Assembly: GCA_038525525.1 (NCBI GenBank)
Contig: JBCBHO010000005.1
Location: 1 to 64,000, forward strand
Direction: 5' to 3'
Source of the DNA: Shimia_B sp038525525
Lineage (GTDB): Bacteria; Pseudomonadota; Alphaproteobacteria; Rhodobacterales; Rhodobacteraceae
Length of the DNA stretch: 64,000 bases
Position 1 is the stretch's first letter. Every line of letters starts with the position of its first letter. Shown piece by piece: positions 34,401-41,847 of the stretch. A program made the position numbers and the translations under genes. A model generated the notes under the pieces. The model saw only the letters and a program-made list of their open reading frames with translations. It ran no database searches and was not told where the DNA came from.

Positions 34401-34506
34401 CGTGCTTGTGCGCGAGGTAATCGGCCATCACGAGGGTGACGATCACCATGGCGATCATCAGCACCGGAAGCTTCACCCGGATTGAGATGTTTTGCAGCAA
34501 ACGCAT
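31399..34506 (-). CDS. Methyl-accepting chemotaxis protein with dCACHE-like sensor and two PAS domains
   Basis: The 1035-residue receptor has membrane segment 1 at about 13-32 and a periplasmic sensor of CACHE type at about 40-335. Segment 2 lies at about 343-358, with HAMP following to about 411. Two PAS domains lie at about 425-535 and 545-645. A second HAMP-like stretch lies at about 665-715. The signalling hairpin has its tip around IDDIAFQTNLLALNAGVEAARAGDAGRGFAVVASEVR (814-850). The last five residues are VWEEF, a W-x-x-F tail like the CheR/CheB docking pentapeptide NWETF. The ligand is unknown. The gene overlaps cheD. Confidence 0.95.
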   Translation of the reverse strand: MRLLQNISIRVKLPVLMIAMVIVTLVMADYLAHKHAASALRGAAEARLEAEIGNRAETLSLWSADIEREVVAQSESPFVTTAFRAFRKGWLRMNELFPDGGAPEALRADFSEAGGQTASEPFYRAAHDRYHGYFRGLVDRRDFADVFLVNTDGDVVYSARKGPELGSNLRDGPSVPAGLSGAFEAALEAEPTLPAYSAAGSADGADGIEANLVAHPLRDRAGTAIGVLILELRLDEVGAILGDRANLGATGETLLVDPRGNLMGGRSGLRPEAQAQLQASIARDALSGRMGQVEVEIANRDVLASFRPIPFLGETSALIVLQSAEEIAMPETAMMNEMVRDGGILLVLAVLAAFASAQSVTRPLAQLQAAMARIRRGHHDEEIPFTGRRDEIGRMARALADFRDAMVQNEELARDSSFKGAAFEGASAAQTLIDLDMRIAYANQAFEDLLVKNIHTMHARVPDLKPREVVGRSIDIFQEDPERIRGILSVRDALPYRLDLAVGDLDFVLTFSTVRDHGHDAIGYVVEWKDVTEERMREAMLEAINTRQVMAEFDMSGQLVTANPAFCTLMTTPFEGLRGRALDDLLQPAEARHGGGASDEELPGQSRFVTAGTERILEGGMTTVLDREGVPTRLLLIGQDITRDHEKLLAAEAEKRQLMEEQAKVVDAVSNALAALARGDLSERLSEPFAEGYDSLRVDLNHALEMLSAAMRGVLENADAISAEAGEITNAAQDLSRRTENQAVTLEETAAALDVLTKNLALAAGETEQADAVVRRARDHAQKSGDVVSKAVEAMGQISDSSREISRIIGVIDDIAFQTNLLALNAGVEAARAGDAGRGFAVVASEVRALAQRSADAAREITALISKSGGHVELGVEMVGEAGRALRAIVETIEDVSSNVSRIASSATEQSGSIAEINAAVTNLDRVTQQNAAMFEETTAASHALTTEAAQLRDAMAQFRVSKQGEPSRGEDALDLPVAMAAGQDFFPEQRSSPAEDEQGTVTRAHPASRLAVKAESLDPEAFEEPNADEVWEEF

Positions 34507-34546
34507 GGCGGCCCCTGGCGAGTGCGGGCACCATCGACGCGAGGGG

Positions 34547-34561
34547 CTAAATTTTGCTTAA
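34547..34561. promoter_or_regulatory. Near-consensus CtrA-type box before mcp
   Basis: CTAA-ATTTTGC-TTAA has one mismatch to TTAA-N7-TTAA. It lies 41 bp upstream of the mcp start, in the divergent gap to the glycosylase gene. Confidence 0.4.
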
Positions 34562-34615
34562 TCTTGGTTCCAAGGGGGGCAGCGGCTTTGCAGCAAGTAG
34601 CTAGAGTTTTCGGAA

Positions 34616-35854
34616 ATGAGTGAGGCACCGCGTCCCGTCCTGCGAAACGCGGATGCCCGGCGTCTCTTTCTCGATGCCCACGGCCTCCTGTCGCGCCCCG
34701 GTGGCTCTGCCACGCGCGCAGGTATTGCCGAAGCGATCCACGCGCTCGGCTTCGTGCAGGTCGATTCCATCAACACGGTTGCACAGGCACATGATCACAT
34801 TCTCTGGTCCCGGCGACCGGGCATCCGGCCGGGTCAGGCCCATGGCTGCGCGGCCAAGCCGCGAACGCTCTTTGAAGGCTGGACCCATGACGCCGCCCTG
34901 ATCCCATCGGAGTTCTTCAAGCACTGGCGGCACAAACATGAGGCCGATGCGGCACAGCTCTCAAAACGTTGGGAAAAGTGGGGCCGGACAGGCTTCCACG
35001 GGGAATGTGACACCGTCCTGCGCCGCCTGTCCGACGAGGGCCCCCTAACGGCCGCAGCCGTCGGCGATGGCACGCGCCAGAACGGTGGCGGCTGGTGGGA
35101 CTGGCAACCCACGAAGGTGGCGCTCGAGTACCTTTGGCGCACAGGTGAAGTCGCGATCTGTCATCGCACGAATTTCACCAAGCACTACGACCTGACAGAG
35201 CGCGTCTTGCCACCCGAAGCGCTGAATGCGCGCACCACGCACGCGGAGAGCCGAGATTGGTCCGCCATGGCCGCGCTCGAGCGGCTCGGCTTTGCCACCC
35301 CTTCGGAGCTTCAATCCTTCTGGGATATCTTCACCAAGAAGGACCTCGCGTCATGGTCGAAGTCCCGACCGAGTGACATCATCGAGATAGACATCGAAGG
35401 TGACGATGGAAGCCTGCGGCCATCTCTCATTGCTGCCAATTGGCAGGAGCGGCTTTCAGCGCTTCCGAGCCCGAGCGAAAAGCTCCGCATTCTCAGCCCC
35501 TTCGACCCTGCCTTGCGCGACAGGGCACGTGCCCACCGGCTCTTCGGCTTCGACTACCGCATCGAGGTCTTCGTCCCCGAGGCGAAGCGCAAGTATGGCT
35601 ACTACGTTTTTCCAATCCTCGAGGGCACGCGCCTGACCGGGCGCATCGACCTCAAGGCTGACCGGGCGGCGGACACGCTGCTCGTGAAGGGCTATTGGCC
35701 GGAACGGGGAGTGAAGCTGGGCAAGGGCCGCGCCCTACGCCTCGGGACTGAGCTCGAGCGGATCGCCAGGCTCGCGGGCGTGTCACGCATCACCCTCACC
35801 GATGCACCGGCCGCAGATATCCTCAAGAGCGCGCCCGGGCTCGCCTTCGCCTGA
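34616..35854 (+). CDS. YcaQ/AlkX-type winged-helix DNA glycosylase
   Basis: The 412-residue protein belongs to the HTH_42/YcaQ family: LFLDAHGLLSR, ALGFVQVDSINTVAQAHDHILWSR, LFEGWTHDAALIP, SPFDPALRDRARAHRLFGFDYRIEVFVPEAKRKYGYYVFPILEG. The catalytic Q-x-D/Q motif is Q48-V49-D50, the Q-x-D form associated with the AlkX branch, as far as I recall. Enzymes of this family remove alkylated bases and unhook interstrand crosslinks. The gene is first in a plus-strand run of four. Confidence 0.85.
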   Translation: MSEAPRPVLRNADARRLFLDAHGLLSRPGGSATRAGIAEAIHALGFVQVDSINTVAQAHDHILWSRRPGIRPGQAHGCAAKPRTLFEGWTHDAALIPSEFFKHWRHKHEADAAQLSKRWEKWGRTGFHGECDTVLRRLSDEGPLTAAAVGDGTRQNGGGWWDWQPTKVALEYLWRTGEVAICHRTNFTKHYDLTERVLPPEALNARTTHAESRDWSAMAALERLGFATPSELQSFWDIFTKKDLASWSKSRPSDIIEIDIEGDDGSLRPSLIAANWQERLSALPSPSEKLRILSPFDPALRDRARAHRLFGFDYRIEVFVPEAKRKYGYYVFPILEGTRLTGRIDLKADRAADTLLVKGYWPERGVKLGKGRALRLGTELERIARLAGVSRITLTDAPAADILKSAPGLAFA

Positions 35855-35892
35855 GCCCTTGCACTTCGCGGCATATCGAGAACACTCCGCCC

Positions 35893-36945
35893 ATGACCAA
35901 ACCCCCTTCGACGCGCGGTTCGTTCACCATCGGCGACACAGAGATCGCGCGCGGCACGCGCGAGACGGTGGGCCTGCCCGTTTCCGTTTTCGCCAATCAC
36001 ACGCCCGCAGAGCTCATGGTGCATGTGATCCATGGCAAGCGGCCCGGGCCTTGCGTCTTCGTGAGCGCGGGTATCCACGGCGACGAGGTCATCGGCGTGG
36101 AGGTGTGCCGCAGGCTGCTGCGCGCCCCCAACCTCGACACCCTCAAAGGCACGCTCCTCGTCGTGCCCGTGGTCAACGCCTTTGGTTTTCTCAACCACAG
36201 CCGCTACTTGCCGGACCGGCGGGATCTGAACCGCTCCTTTCCCGGGTCCTCCAGCGGGTCGCTGGCGGCGCGATTGGCGAAGCTCTTTCTGGCGGAAGTG
36301 GTGCTGCGCTGCGATTTCGGGATCGATCTGCATTCCGCCGCCGTGCATCGGACCAACCTGCCCCAGATCCGCATTTCGCCCGGCAACACGCGCACCCGCG
36401 CGCTGGCCATGGCCTTCGGCGCGCCAGTGGTCCTGACATCCCCGCTGCGAGACGGGTCCCTTCGCGGAGAGGCCAAGGCACGGGGCGTTGATGTCCTTCT
36501 CTACGAGGCCGGTGAAGGTCTCCGCTTTGACGAGACCAGCGTCCGCGCGGGTGTGGCGGGCATCCTGCGCGTCCTTCACGCGAAGGGGATGATCTCGCGC
36601 CGTGGCGTGCCGCGCTCAGCCTCCACGCCACTGATGGTAGGCGACAGTGCATGGCTCCGCGCGCCGGCGGGCGGCCTCGTGCGCATGTACCGCTCCGAAG
36701 GCGAAATCGTCGCCGACGGAGACCTTCTGGCCACCGTCTCCGACCCCTTTGGCGCCGAGGACGTGGAGCTTCTCGCACCGTCGGGCGGCATCATCGTCGG
36801 GCGCGCCGTCATGCCCATCGTGAACGAGGGTGACGCGCTCTATCACCTCGGCGATCTTCCGGCACGGCGCGACGCCGAGGCGGCCATGGAAGATCACACC
36901 GAAGCCCTCGCCCAACCACTCTTCGACGAGGATGAGATCATTTGA
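35893..36945 (+). CDS. Succinylglutamate desuccinylase/aspartoacylase family zinc deacylase
   Basis: The 350-residue M14-like protein has zinc motif VSAGIHGDEVIGVEVCRRLL, VVPVVNAFGFLNHSRYLPDRRDLNRSFPG and FGIDLHSAAVHRTNLPQIR. A C-terminal lipoyl-like beta domain follows (GGLVRMYRSEGEIVADGDLLATVSD, GGIIVGRAVMPIVNEGDALYHLG). It should hydrolyse an N-acyl amino acid or related amide. The substrate is not evident. It overlaps the next gene by 4 bp. Confidence 0.88.
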   Translation: MTKPPSTRGSFTIGDTEIARGTRETVGLPVSVFANHTPAELMVHVIHGKRPGPCVFVSAGIHGDEVIGVEVCRRLLRAPNLDTLKGTLLVVPVVNAFGFLNHSRYLPDRRDLNRSFPGSSSGSLAARLAKLFLAEVVLRCDFGIDLHSAAVHRTNLPQIRISPGNTRTRALAMAFGAPVVLTSPLRDGSLRGEAKARGVDVLLYEAGEGLRFDETSVRAGVAGILRVLHAKGMISRRGVPRSASTPLMVGDSAWLRAPAGGLVRMYRSEGEIVADGDLLATVSDPFGAEDVELLAPSGGIIVGRAVMPIVNEGDALYHLGDLPARRDAEAAMEDHTEALAQPLFDEDEII

Positions 36946-37640
36946 CTTCCGCCACAGACGCCTTTCCCGCCCCGCCTGTCCCACGCCTCGCCATCGCTGA
37001 CACGGGCCAGACCTTTCCCATCAACCGGATCTTCTGCATCGGGCGAAACTATGCGGCGCACGCTGCCGAGATGGGTCAGGAGGTGGAGCGGGAGCGCCCG
37101 TTCTTTTTCACCAAGGGCCACCATGCCGTCGTGCTGTCCGGGGGAGAGGCACCCTACCCGCCGGGCACGACCGACTACCATCACGAAATCGAGCTCGTGG
37201 TCGCGATCGGAGGCACGGCGGCGGAGATACCGGAGAGCCGCGCCATGGATCTCGTCCTGGGATACGGCATGGGTCTCGACATGACACGGCGCGATCTCCA
37301 GCAGGCCAACCGGAAGAAAGGCCTGCCCTGGGATGTTGGCAAGGATGTTTCCGGCTCCTGCATCCTGTCTCCCCTGACGACCGCCGCGCAGTTCACGCCG
37401 GGCGATCAGCGCATTCACCTCTCGGTCAATGGCAGCCTCCGGCAGGACGCCTCGTTGAGCGAGCTCATCTGGTCGCTCCCCGAGCTCATCGCGTTCCTGT
37501 CCACGCTCTACACGCTCGAGCCCGGCGACATCATCCTGACGGGCACACCCGCCGGCGTGGGCCCGGTGGTGCCCGGCGACATGCTGGAGGGCGGCATTGA
37601 TGGTCTTCAGCCATTAAGTGTGCGCATCGGCGGCCGGTGA
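36942..37640 (+). CDS. Fumarylacetoacetate hydrolase-fold protein
   Basis: The 232-residue protein has FAH landmarks IFCIGRNYAAHAAEMGQE, PFFFTKGHHAVV, metal-site DYHHEIELVVAIGG, LGYGMGLDMTRRDLQ, WDVGKDVSGSCILSPL and DIILTGTPAGVGPV. Small FAH proteins of this kind cleave fumarylpyruvate or acylpyruvates or decarboxylate oxaloacetate. The TTG start at 36942 overlaps the preceding stop. The pairing with a deacylase gene suggests a catabolic route, but the substrate is unknown. Confidence 0.88.
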   Translation: MTSATDAFPAPPVPRLAIADTGQTFPINRIFCIGRNYAAHAAEMGQEVERERPFFFTKGHHAVVLSGGEAPYPPGTTDYHHEIELVVAIGGTAAEIPESRAMDLVLGYGMGLDMTRRDLQQANRKKGLPWDVGKDVSGSCILSPLTTAAQFTPGDQRIHLSVNGSLRQDASLSELIWSLPELIAFLSTLYTLEPGDIILTGTPAGVGPVVPGDMLEGGIDGLQPLSVRIGGR

Positions 37641-37708
37641 CCCCCGTTAGTCAAACGTGAACCCTTGGCCGTTAGACCGCGCACGTGAAACGAGGTGCGG
37701 AGAGAGAG

Positions 37709-38137
37709 ATGACCCCGGAAGAAGCGCGTCACGTGACCGTCAGCTTCGGGCGCGTGTTCCCCTACAGTTCGAAGCTCGCAACCGTCTTCTACGAGGAGCT
37801 CTTCGAACTTGATCCCGCCTCGCGAAGCCTCTTTCCCGAGAATATGGGCGGTCAGCGCGAGAAACTCGCGGACACGCTGCACCTCGTTGTGACGAACCTC
37901 ACGCGGTTGGAAAAGATCATGTCAGCGATAGAGGCGCTGGGACAGCGTCACGCGACCTATGGCGCGGAGCCCGCGCATTACGAGGTTGTGGGTCTCGCGC
38001 TTATCACGGCGCTGAAGCGGGTGACGCCTGCGGGCCTGTCCCCGGAGGAAGAACGCGCGTGGATCACGGCCTATCAGGCCATTTCCAGCGCCATGCAGAA
38101 CGCCGCAGCGGCGGGTCAGCACGCGCGCAGTGCGTAG
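37709..38137 (+). CDS. Globin (bacterial haemoglobin-like)
   Basis: With the ATG at 37709 (GGAGAGAG upstream) the protein has 142 residues. A GTG at 37685 would add eight residues. The globin fold is seen in VTVSFGRVFPYSSKLATVFYEELFELDPASRSLF, E-helix GGQREKLADTLHLVVTNL and F-helix ALGQRHATYGAEPAHYEVVG, where the histidine of QRHATYG is the proximal haem ligand. It may bind oxygen or detoxify NO. There is no reductase domain. It is convergent with ndh, 9 bp away. Confidence 0.9.
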   Translation: MTPEEARHVTVSFGRVFPYSSKLATVFYEELFELDPASRSLFPENMGGQREKLADTLHLVVTNLTRLEKIMSAIEALGQRHATYGAEPAHYEVVGLALITALKRVTPAGLSPEEERAWITAYQAISSAMQNAAAAGQHARSA

Positions 38138-38146
38138 AACGACCGG

Positions 38147-39484
38147 CTAGGCCGCCTTGCCGCGCTCTTCAGCGGCCCGCTTCTCATCCGCGAGGCGCTT
38201 TTCGTCGGCGGCAAGATAGAGCGGCCGCAGGCCCGTGATCAGCCGCGCCCCCTTCGAGAAGGTCACGTAGGACCAGAACCAGCTCAAGAGCACGAAGACC
38301 GGGCGGCGCACGCCGATCAGGAAGTAGACGTGAGCAAAGCCCCAGATCCACCAGGCCGGGGCGCCCGAAAGCCTGAGCCATCCCCAATCAATGACGGCTG
38401 CGTTGCGGCCGATCGTGGCGAGGTTGCCGCGATGGGCATACTTGAAGCCCCGCTTGGAGACCTTCTTGCCCTCGGCCATCCGCGCGAGGCGTTTGCCGAC
38501 ATAGGCGCCCTCCTGCTTCGCCGCCGGGGCGATCCCGGGGACGTCGAGATCCTTGGTCCACGCCACCTTGGCGGCATCTCCGATGACGAAAACCTCGGGA
38601 TGCCCGGGCAATGAGAGGTCCTTTTCCACTTCGATCCGTCCGGAGCGATCCGTCTCGGTGCCAAGCCACGCGCCGAGCTTGCGCACCTTCACACCCGCGC
38701 CCCAGACCTTCGTGGCCGCGGGGATGAACCCTTCCGAGGTCTTGACGCCGTCCTCCGAGATATCCTCGACCATGGTATCGAGCTGCACCTCGACCCCGAG
38801 CCTCTCGAGCGATTTGAGTGCCTTCTCAGAAAGCTCCTCTGGCATTGTCGACAGAACGCGGGGCCCTGCCTCCACGAGAACCACCCGCGTCTGCGTTGGA
38901 TCGATGTTGCGGAAATCCTTGGCGAGGGACCGGCGTGCCAGCTCGGAGATCGAGCCCGCAAGCTCCACGCCCGTGGGCCCTCCTCCCACGACGACGAAGG
39001 TCAGCTCGCGCGCCTGCACCTCCGGATCTGTCGCCACCTCGGCGCGCTCGAAGGCCATCAGGATCCGCTTTCGGATCTCGGTGGCATCCACGATGCGCTT
39101 GAGGCCCGGCGCATGGGGCTCCCACTGCTCGTTGCCGAAATACGAGTGCTGGGCGCCGGTCGCTATGATGAGCTGATCGTAATCGAAATCGGCCGTGTCA
39201 CAGATCACGCGACGGCGCTCCAAGTCGATCTCCTGCACCTCCGAGAGCGCCACGCGCACGTTCTTTTCATCGGCGAAAAGCCCCCGGATCGGCCATGCGA
39301 CATCGGCCGGTGACAGGTCCGCCGTCGCCACTTGGTAAAGCAGCGGTTGGAAGAGGTGGTAGTTGCGCTTGTCGACGAGCGTCACGTCCACCGGCGCGTC
39401 CTGGAGCTTCTGTGCTGCCGCGAGGCCGCCAAATCCGGCTCCAATGATGACGACCTTCGGGCGCTTGGTTACTTCGGCTGCCAT
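38147..39484 (-). CDS. ndh: Type II NADH:quinone oxidoreductase (NDH-2)
   Basis: The 445-residue protein has FAD site VVIIGAGFGGLAAAQKL, YHLFQPLLYQVATADLSPADVAWPIR, NAD site FVVVGGGPTGVELAGSI and FVIGDAAKV. An amphipathic C-terminal region follows (WFWSYVTFSKGARLITGL). It oxidises NADH without proton pumping at the inner membrane. I choose the ATG at 39484, with AGGAG 8 nt upstream, over the longer reading from 39619, which would run into the lldD operator. Confidence 0.93.
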   Translation of the reverse strand: MAAEVTKRPKVVIIGAGFGGLAAAQKLQDAPVDVTLVDKRNYHLFQPLLYQVATADLSPADVAWPIRGLFADEKNVRVALSEVQEIDLERRRVICDTADFDYDQLIIATGAQHSYFGNEQWEPHAPGLKRIVDATEIRKRILMAFERAEVATDPEVQARELTFVVVGGGPTGVELAGSISELARRSLAKDFRNIDPTQTRVVLVEAGPRVLSTMPEELSEKALKSLERLGVEVQLDTMVEDISEDGVKTSEGFIPAATKVWGAGVKVRKLGAWLGTETDRSGRIEVEKDLSLPGHPEVFVIGDAAKVAWTKDLDVPGIAPAAKQEGAYVGKRLARMAEGKKVSKRGFKYAHRGNLATIGRNAAVIDWGWLRLSGAPAWWIWGFAHVYFLIGVRRPVFVLLSWFWSYVTFSKGARLITGLRPLYLAADEKRLADEKRAAEERGKAA

Positions 39485-39596
39485 GGCGGCATCTCCTAGA
39501 GGGTTCCCACAAATAGGTAGGTTCAGAACCACCGAGGCCAATGAAGGTTTCGAGGCGGCGCCGCGCGCAAAGACTGTTCTTGCAGCGAATTGCACC

Positions 39597-39621
39597 AATT
39601 GGTAACTCGAACTTACCAATT
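39597..39621. promoter_or_regulatory. LldR/FadR-type inverted repeat before the lactate dehydrogenase gene
   Basis: AATTGGTAA (39597-39605) and TTACCAATT (39613-39621) are perfect 9-bp arms with a 7-bp spacer. The left arm also overlaps the palindrome ACCAATTGGT (39594-39603). TGGT/ACCA half-sites are the hallmark of GntR FadR/LldR-subfamily operators. The repeat directly abuts the AGGAGG ribosome site, so it could alternatively act as an mRNA hairpin. The regulator gene is not in the window. Confidence 0.6.
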
Positions 39622-39636
39622 AGGAGGATTAATGCC

Positions 39637-40788
39637 ATGGGTCTGCAGAACTGTCACAATTTCCAAGACTTTCGAGCCCTTGCGAAACGACGGCTGCCGA
39701 GCCCGATTTTCCATTATATCGATGGCGCCGCGGATGATGAGGTCACCTACCGGCGCAACACCTCCGCCTATGACGATGTGGACCTGATCCCTTCCGTCCT
39801 CAACGGCGTGGCCGAGGTGGATATGAGCGTCGAGGTGATGGGTCAGAAGCTCGACATGCCCGTCTACTGCGCGCCGACGGCGCTACAGCGCCTCTTTCAC
39901 CATGAGGGCGAGCGCGGTGTCGCGAAGGCCGCAACCAAGCACGGGACGATGTTCGGCGTATCGTCGCTCGCGACCGTGACGGTGGAGGAGATCGAAAAGC
40001 TCGCTCCCGGGCCGAAGATGTTCCAGTTCTACTTTCACAAGGATCGCGGGCTCAACGACGCCTTGCTGGAGCGTGCCAAGGCGGCCAATTTCAACGTGAT
40101 GGCGCTCACCGTCGACACGATCACCGGCGGCAACCGCGAGCGGGATCTGCGCACGGGCTTCACATCGCCGCCGAAGCTGACCCCCTCCTCCGTCTTCTCG
40201 TTCGCCACGCACCCGATGTGGGCTTGGAACTTCTTCACCAAGGAGAAGTTCGACATGCCGCACCTCTCTGGCCACGTCAGCGCTGGCACCAATCTGGCCG
40301 TCAGCGTGGGCGACTACTTTTCCACGATGCTCGACCAGGACATGAACTGGAAGGACGCTGAAGAGCTCTGCAAGAAATGGGATGGGCAGTTCGCGCTCAA
40401 GGGGATCATGAGCGTCGAGGATGCCAAGCGCGCCGTCGATATCGGCTGCACCGGCATCATGGTCTCCAACCACGGCGGACGGCAGCTCGATGGCGCGCGC
40501 GCTCCTTTCGACCAGCTCGCTGAGATCTGTGATGCCGTGGGCGACAAGATCGATGTGGTCTGCGAAGGCGGCATCCAGCGTGGCACGCATGTCCTCAAGG
40601 CGTTGAGCGTCGGCGCGAAGGCCTGCTCCGGCGGACGCCTCTACCTCTACGCACTCGCCGCCGCAGGGGGCGCTGGCGTGGAGAAGGCGCTTGGAAACCT
40701 GCGCACGGAGATCGAGCGCGACATGAAGCTGATGGGCATCACGAGCCTCGATCAACTGAGCCGCGAAAATCTCCGCTTCAGAAACTGA
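39637..40788 (+). CDS. lldD: FMN-dependent L-lactate dehydrogenase / alpha-hydroxyacid oxidase
   Basis: The 383-residue protein has FNYIDGAADDE-type N-terminal segments (SPIFHYIDGAADDEVTYRRN) and MPVYCAPTALQRLFHHEGERGVAKAA. The catalytic histidine is in MVSNHGGRQLDGAR, followed by DVVCEGGIQRGTHVLKALSVGAKACSGGR. The ATG at 39637 has AGGAGG 9 nt upstream. L-lactate is the best guess, supported by the LldR-like operator, but related enzymes use glycolate or mandelate. It is divergent from ndh, and both feed electrons to quinone. Confidence 0.88.
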   Translation: MGLQNCHNFQDFRALAKRRLPSPIFHYIDGAADDEVTYRRNTSAYDDVDLIPSVLNGVAEVDMSVEVMGQKLDMPVYCAPTALQRLFHHEGERGVAKAATKHGTMFGVSSLATVTVEEIEKLAPGPKMFQFYFHKDRGLNDALLERAKAANFNVMALTVDTITGGNRERDLRTGFTSPPKLTPSSVFSFATHPMWAWNFFTKEKFDMPHLSGHVSAGTNLAVSVGDYFSTMLDQDMNWKDAEELCKKWDGQFALKGIMSVEDAKRAVDIGCTGIMVSNHGGRQLDGARAPFDQLAEICDAVGDKIDVVCEGGIQRGTHVLKALSVGAKACSGGRLYLYALAAAGGAGVEKALGNLRTEIERDMKLMGITSLDQLSRENLRFRN

Positions 40789-40789
40789 G

Positions 40790-40818
40790 CGCGCTGCCCA
40801 GGGGGACCGGGCAGCGCG
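40790..40818 (+). terminator. Terminator hairpin after lldD
   Basis: CGCGCTGCCC (40790-40799) pairs perfectly with GGGCAGCGCG (40809-40818) around a 9-nt loop, 2 nt after the lldD stop. It is a strong GC-rich stem with no U-run. Confidence 0.65.
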
Positions 40819-40822
40819 ACGT

Positions 40823-40850
40823 GGGGGGCGGTTCACACCAACCGCCCCCC
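40823..40850 (-). terminator. Terminator hairpin after the DUF4394-like gene
   Basis: GGGGGGCGGTT (40823-40833) pairs with AACCGCCCCCC (40840-40850), an 11-bp stem with a 6-nt loop. It lies 16 bp downstream of the minus-strand stop at 40867, so each convergent gene has its own hairpin. Confidence 0.65.
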
Positions 40851-40866
40851 GGGCACTCTTCCTTGG

Positions 40867-41712
40867 TCACATACCCAGGCTAATCGCAAATCCGGAAAAG
40901 TTGCCCATCCCGAGATCGGCGAGGAGCGTTGCAGCCCCGGTGCCGAGATCGATGGAATAAAGCCCTGCGGTATCTGCGCCCTCCATCTGGAGAATGGCGA
41001 AGGCGAGATCGGTCCCCTCTTCGGGGGAGACGATGTCAAAACCCCCTGACGGGGCGAGATCGACGCCCATGCCCCCCACGGTGACGGCCCCCACGGTGCC
41101 GAGTTCGCCCGCATTGTTTGCGAGCGTCACGAGCGCGTCCGTCTCGCTGTCGAGCGCATACTGCGCCGTGCTGCTCGCGGTCATGCCGGCCACGGCGTTG
41201 GTGTAGGCATTGGCAAAGATGCTGGGCGTACGGCCCGCATTGGCATCGCCTTCGGCGTAGAAGGCATCGGTGAAGCGCAGCACAGAGCCCGCGCGCTCGT
41301 CATTGTCGCCGAAACCCTCGGGGAAATAGACGAGGTTCGCGCCCGAGGCGGAGACGGCGCGCACTGCGTCGATGGCGTTGTTGAAATCAAAAGCCACTGC
41401 GCCCGCGCCGAGCATGGCGTCATCCGCAAACTGCGCCATGAGATCGGTGATCTCGCCGGAAGACGGATCGATGATCACGACCTTGCCCTCCGAGATCCCG
41501 AGGAGATCGCCTGTCACGGGCCGGTACGCGATGGCGGAGAGCGCCATATTCAACGCGACGGTCTCGACGTCTCCGGGTGCTGCGATGGAGCCCATGGTGA
41601 CCAGCGTCTGCCCATCATTGGCCAGGGCGTAGCCCATGATGCCCGCGTGCCCATCGGCCTGCACGGCAGTGGCGCTGGCGACGAGAGCCGCGGATGTGAG
41701 GAGGTTACGCAT
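40867..41712 (-). CDS. Secreted DUF4394-like protein
   Basis: With the ATG at 41712 (AAAGGA upstream) the protein has 281 residues, beginning with a signal peptide (MRNLLTSAALVASATAVQADG). It has repeated beta-propeller-like stretches (IMGYALANDGQTLVTMGSIAAPGDVETVALN, LSAIAYRPVTGDLLGISEGKVVIIDPSSGEITDL, LYSIDLGTGAATLLADLG). It is acidic and probably exported to the periplasm or beyond. I recognise the DUF4394 type; the function is unknown. Confidence 0.8.
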   Translation of the reverse strand: MRNLLTSAALVASATAVQADGHAGIMGYALANDGQTLVTMGSIAAPGDVETVALNMALSAIAYRPVTGDLLGISEGKVVIIDPSSGEITDLMAQFADDAMLGAGAVAFDFNNAIDAVRAVSASGANLVYFPEGFGDNDERAGSVLRFTDAFYAEGDANAGRTPSIFANAYTNAVAGMTASSTAQYALDSETDALVTLANNAGELGTVGAVTVGGMGVDLAPSGGFDIVSPEEGTDLAFAILQMEGADTAGLYSIDLGTGAATLLADLGMGNFSGFAISLGM

Positions 41713-41847
41713 GGGATGTCCTTTCGATGCAACGGGTCTCCCCGACGCCGTGGCGCGGGGTATGTCGGCAGCCACGAAAGGACGGGACAGGGAGTTTCAG
41801 CGCGTTTGGGAGTTTTTGCGCCGCGCGGCGCAAGCCCCTGGAGGCGC

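Noticed and set aside
39541..39636. N-terminal extension of lldD by 32 codons
   Set aside because: It would translate the inverted repeat and ribosome site. The ATG at 39637 has AGGAGG at good spacing and matches family N-termini.
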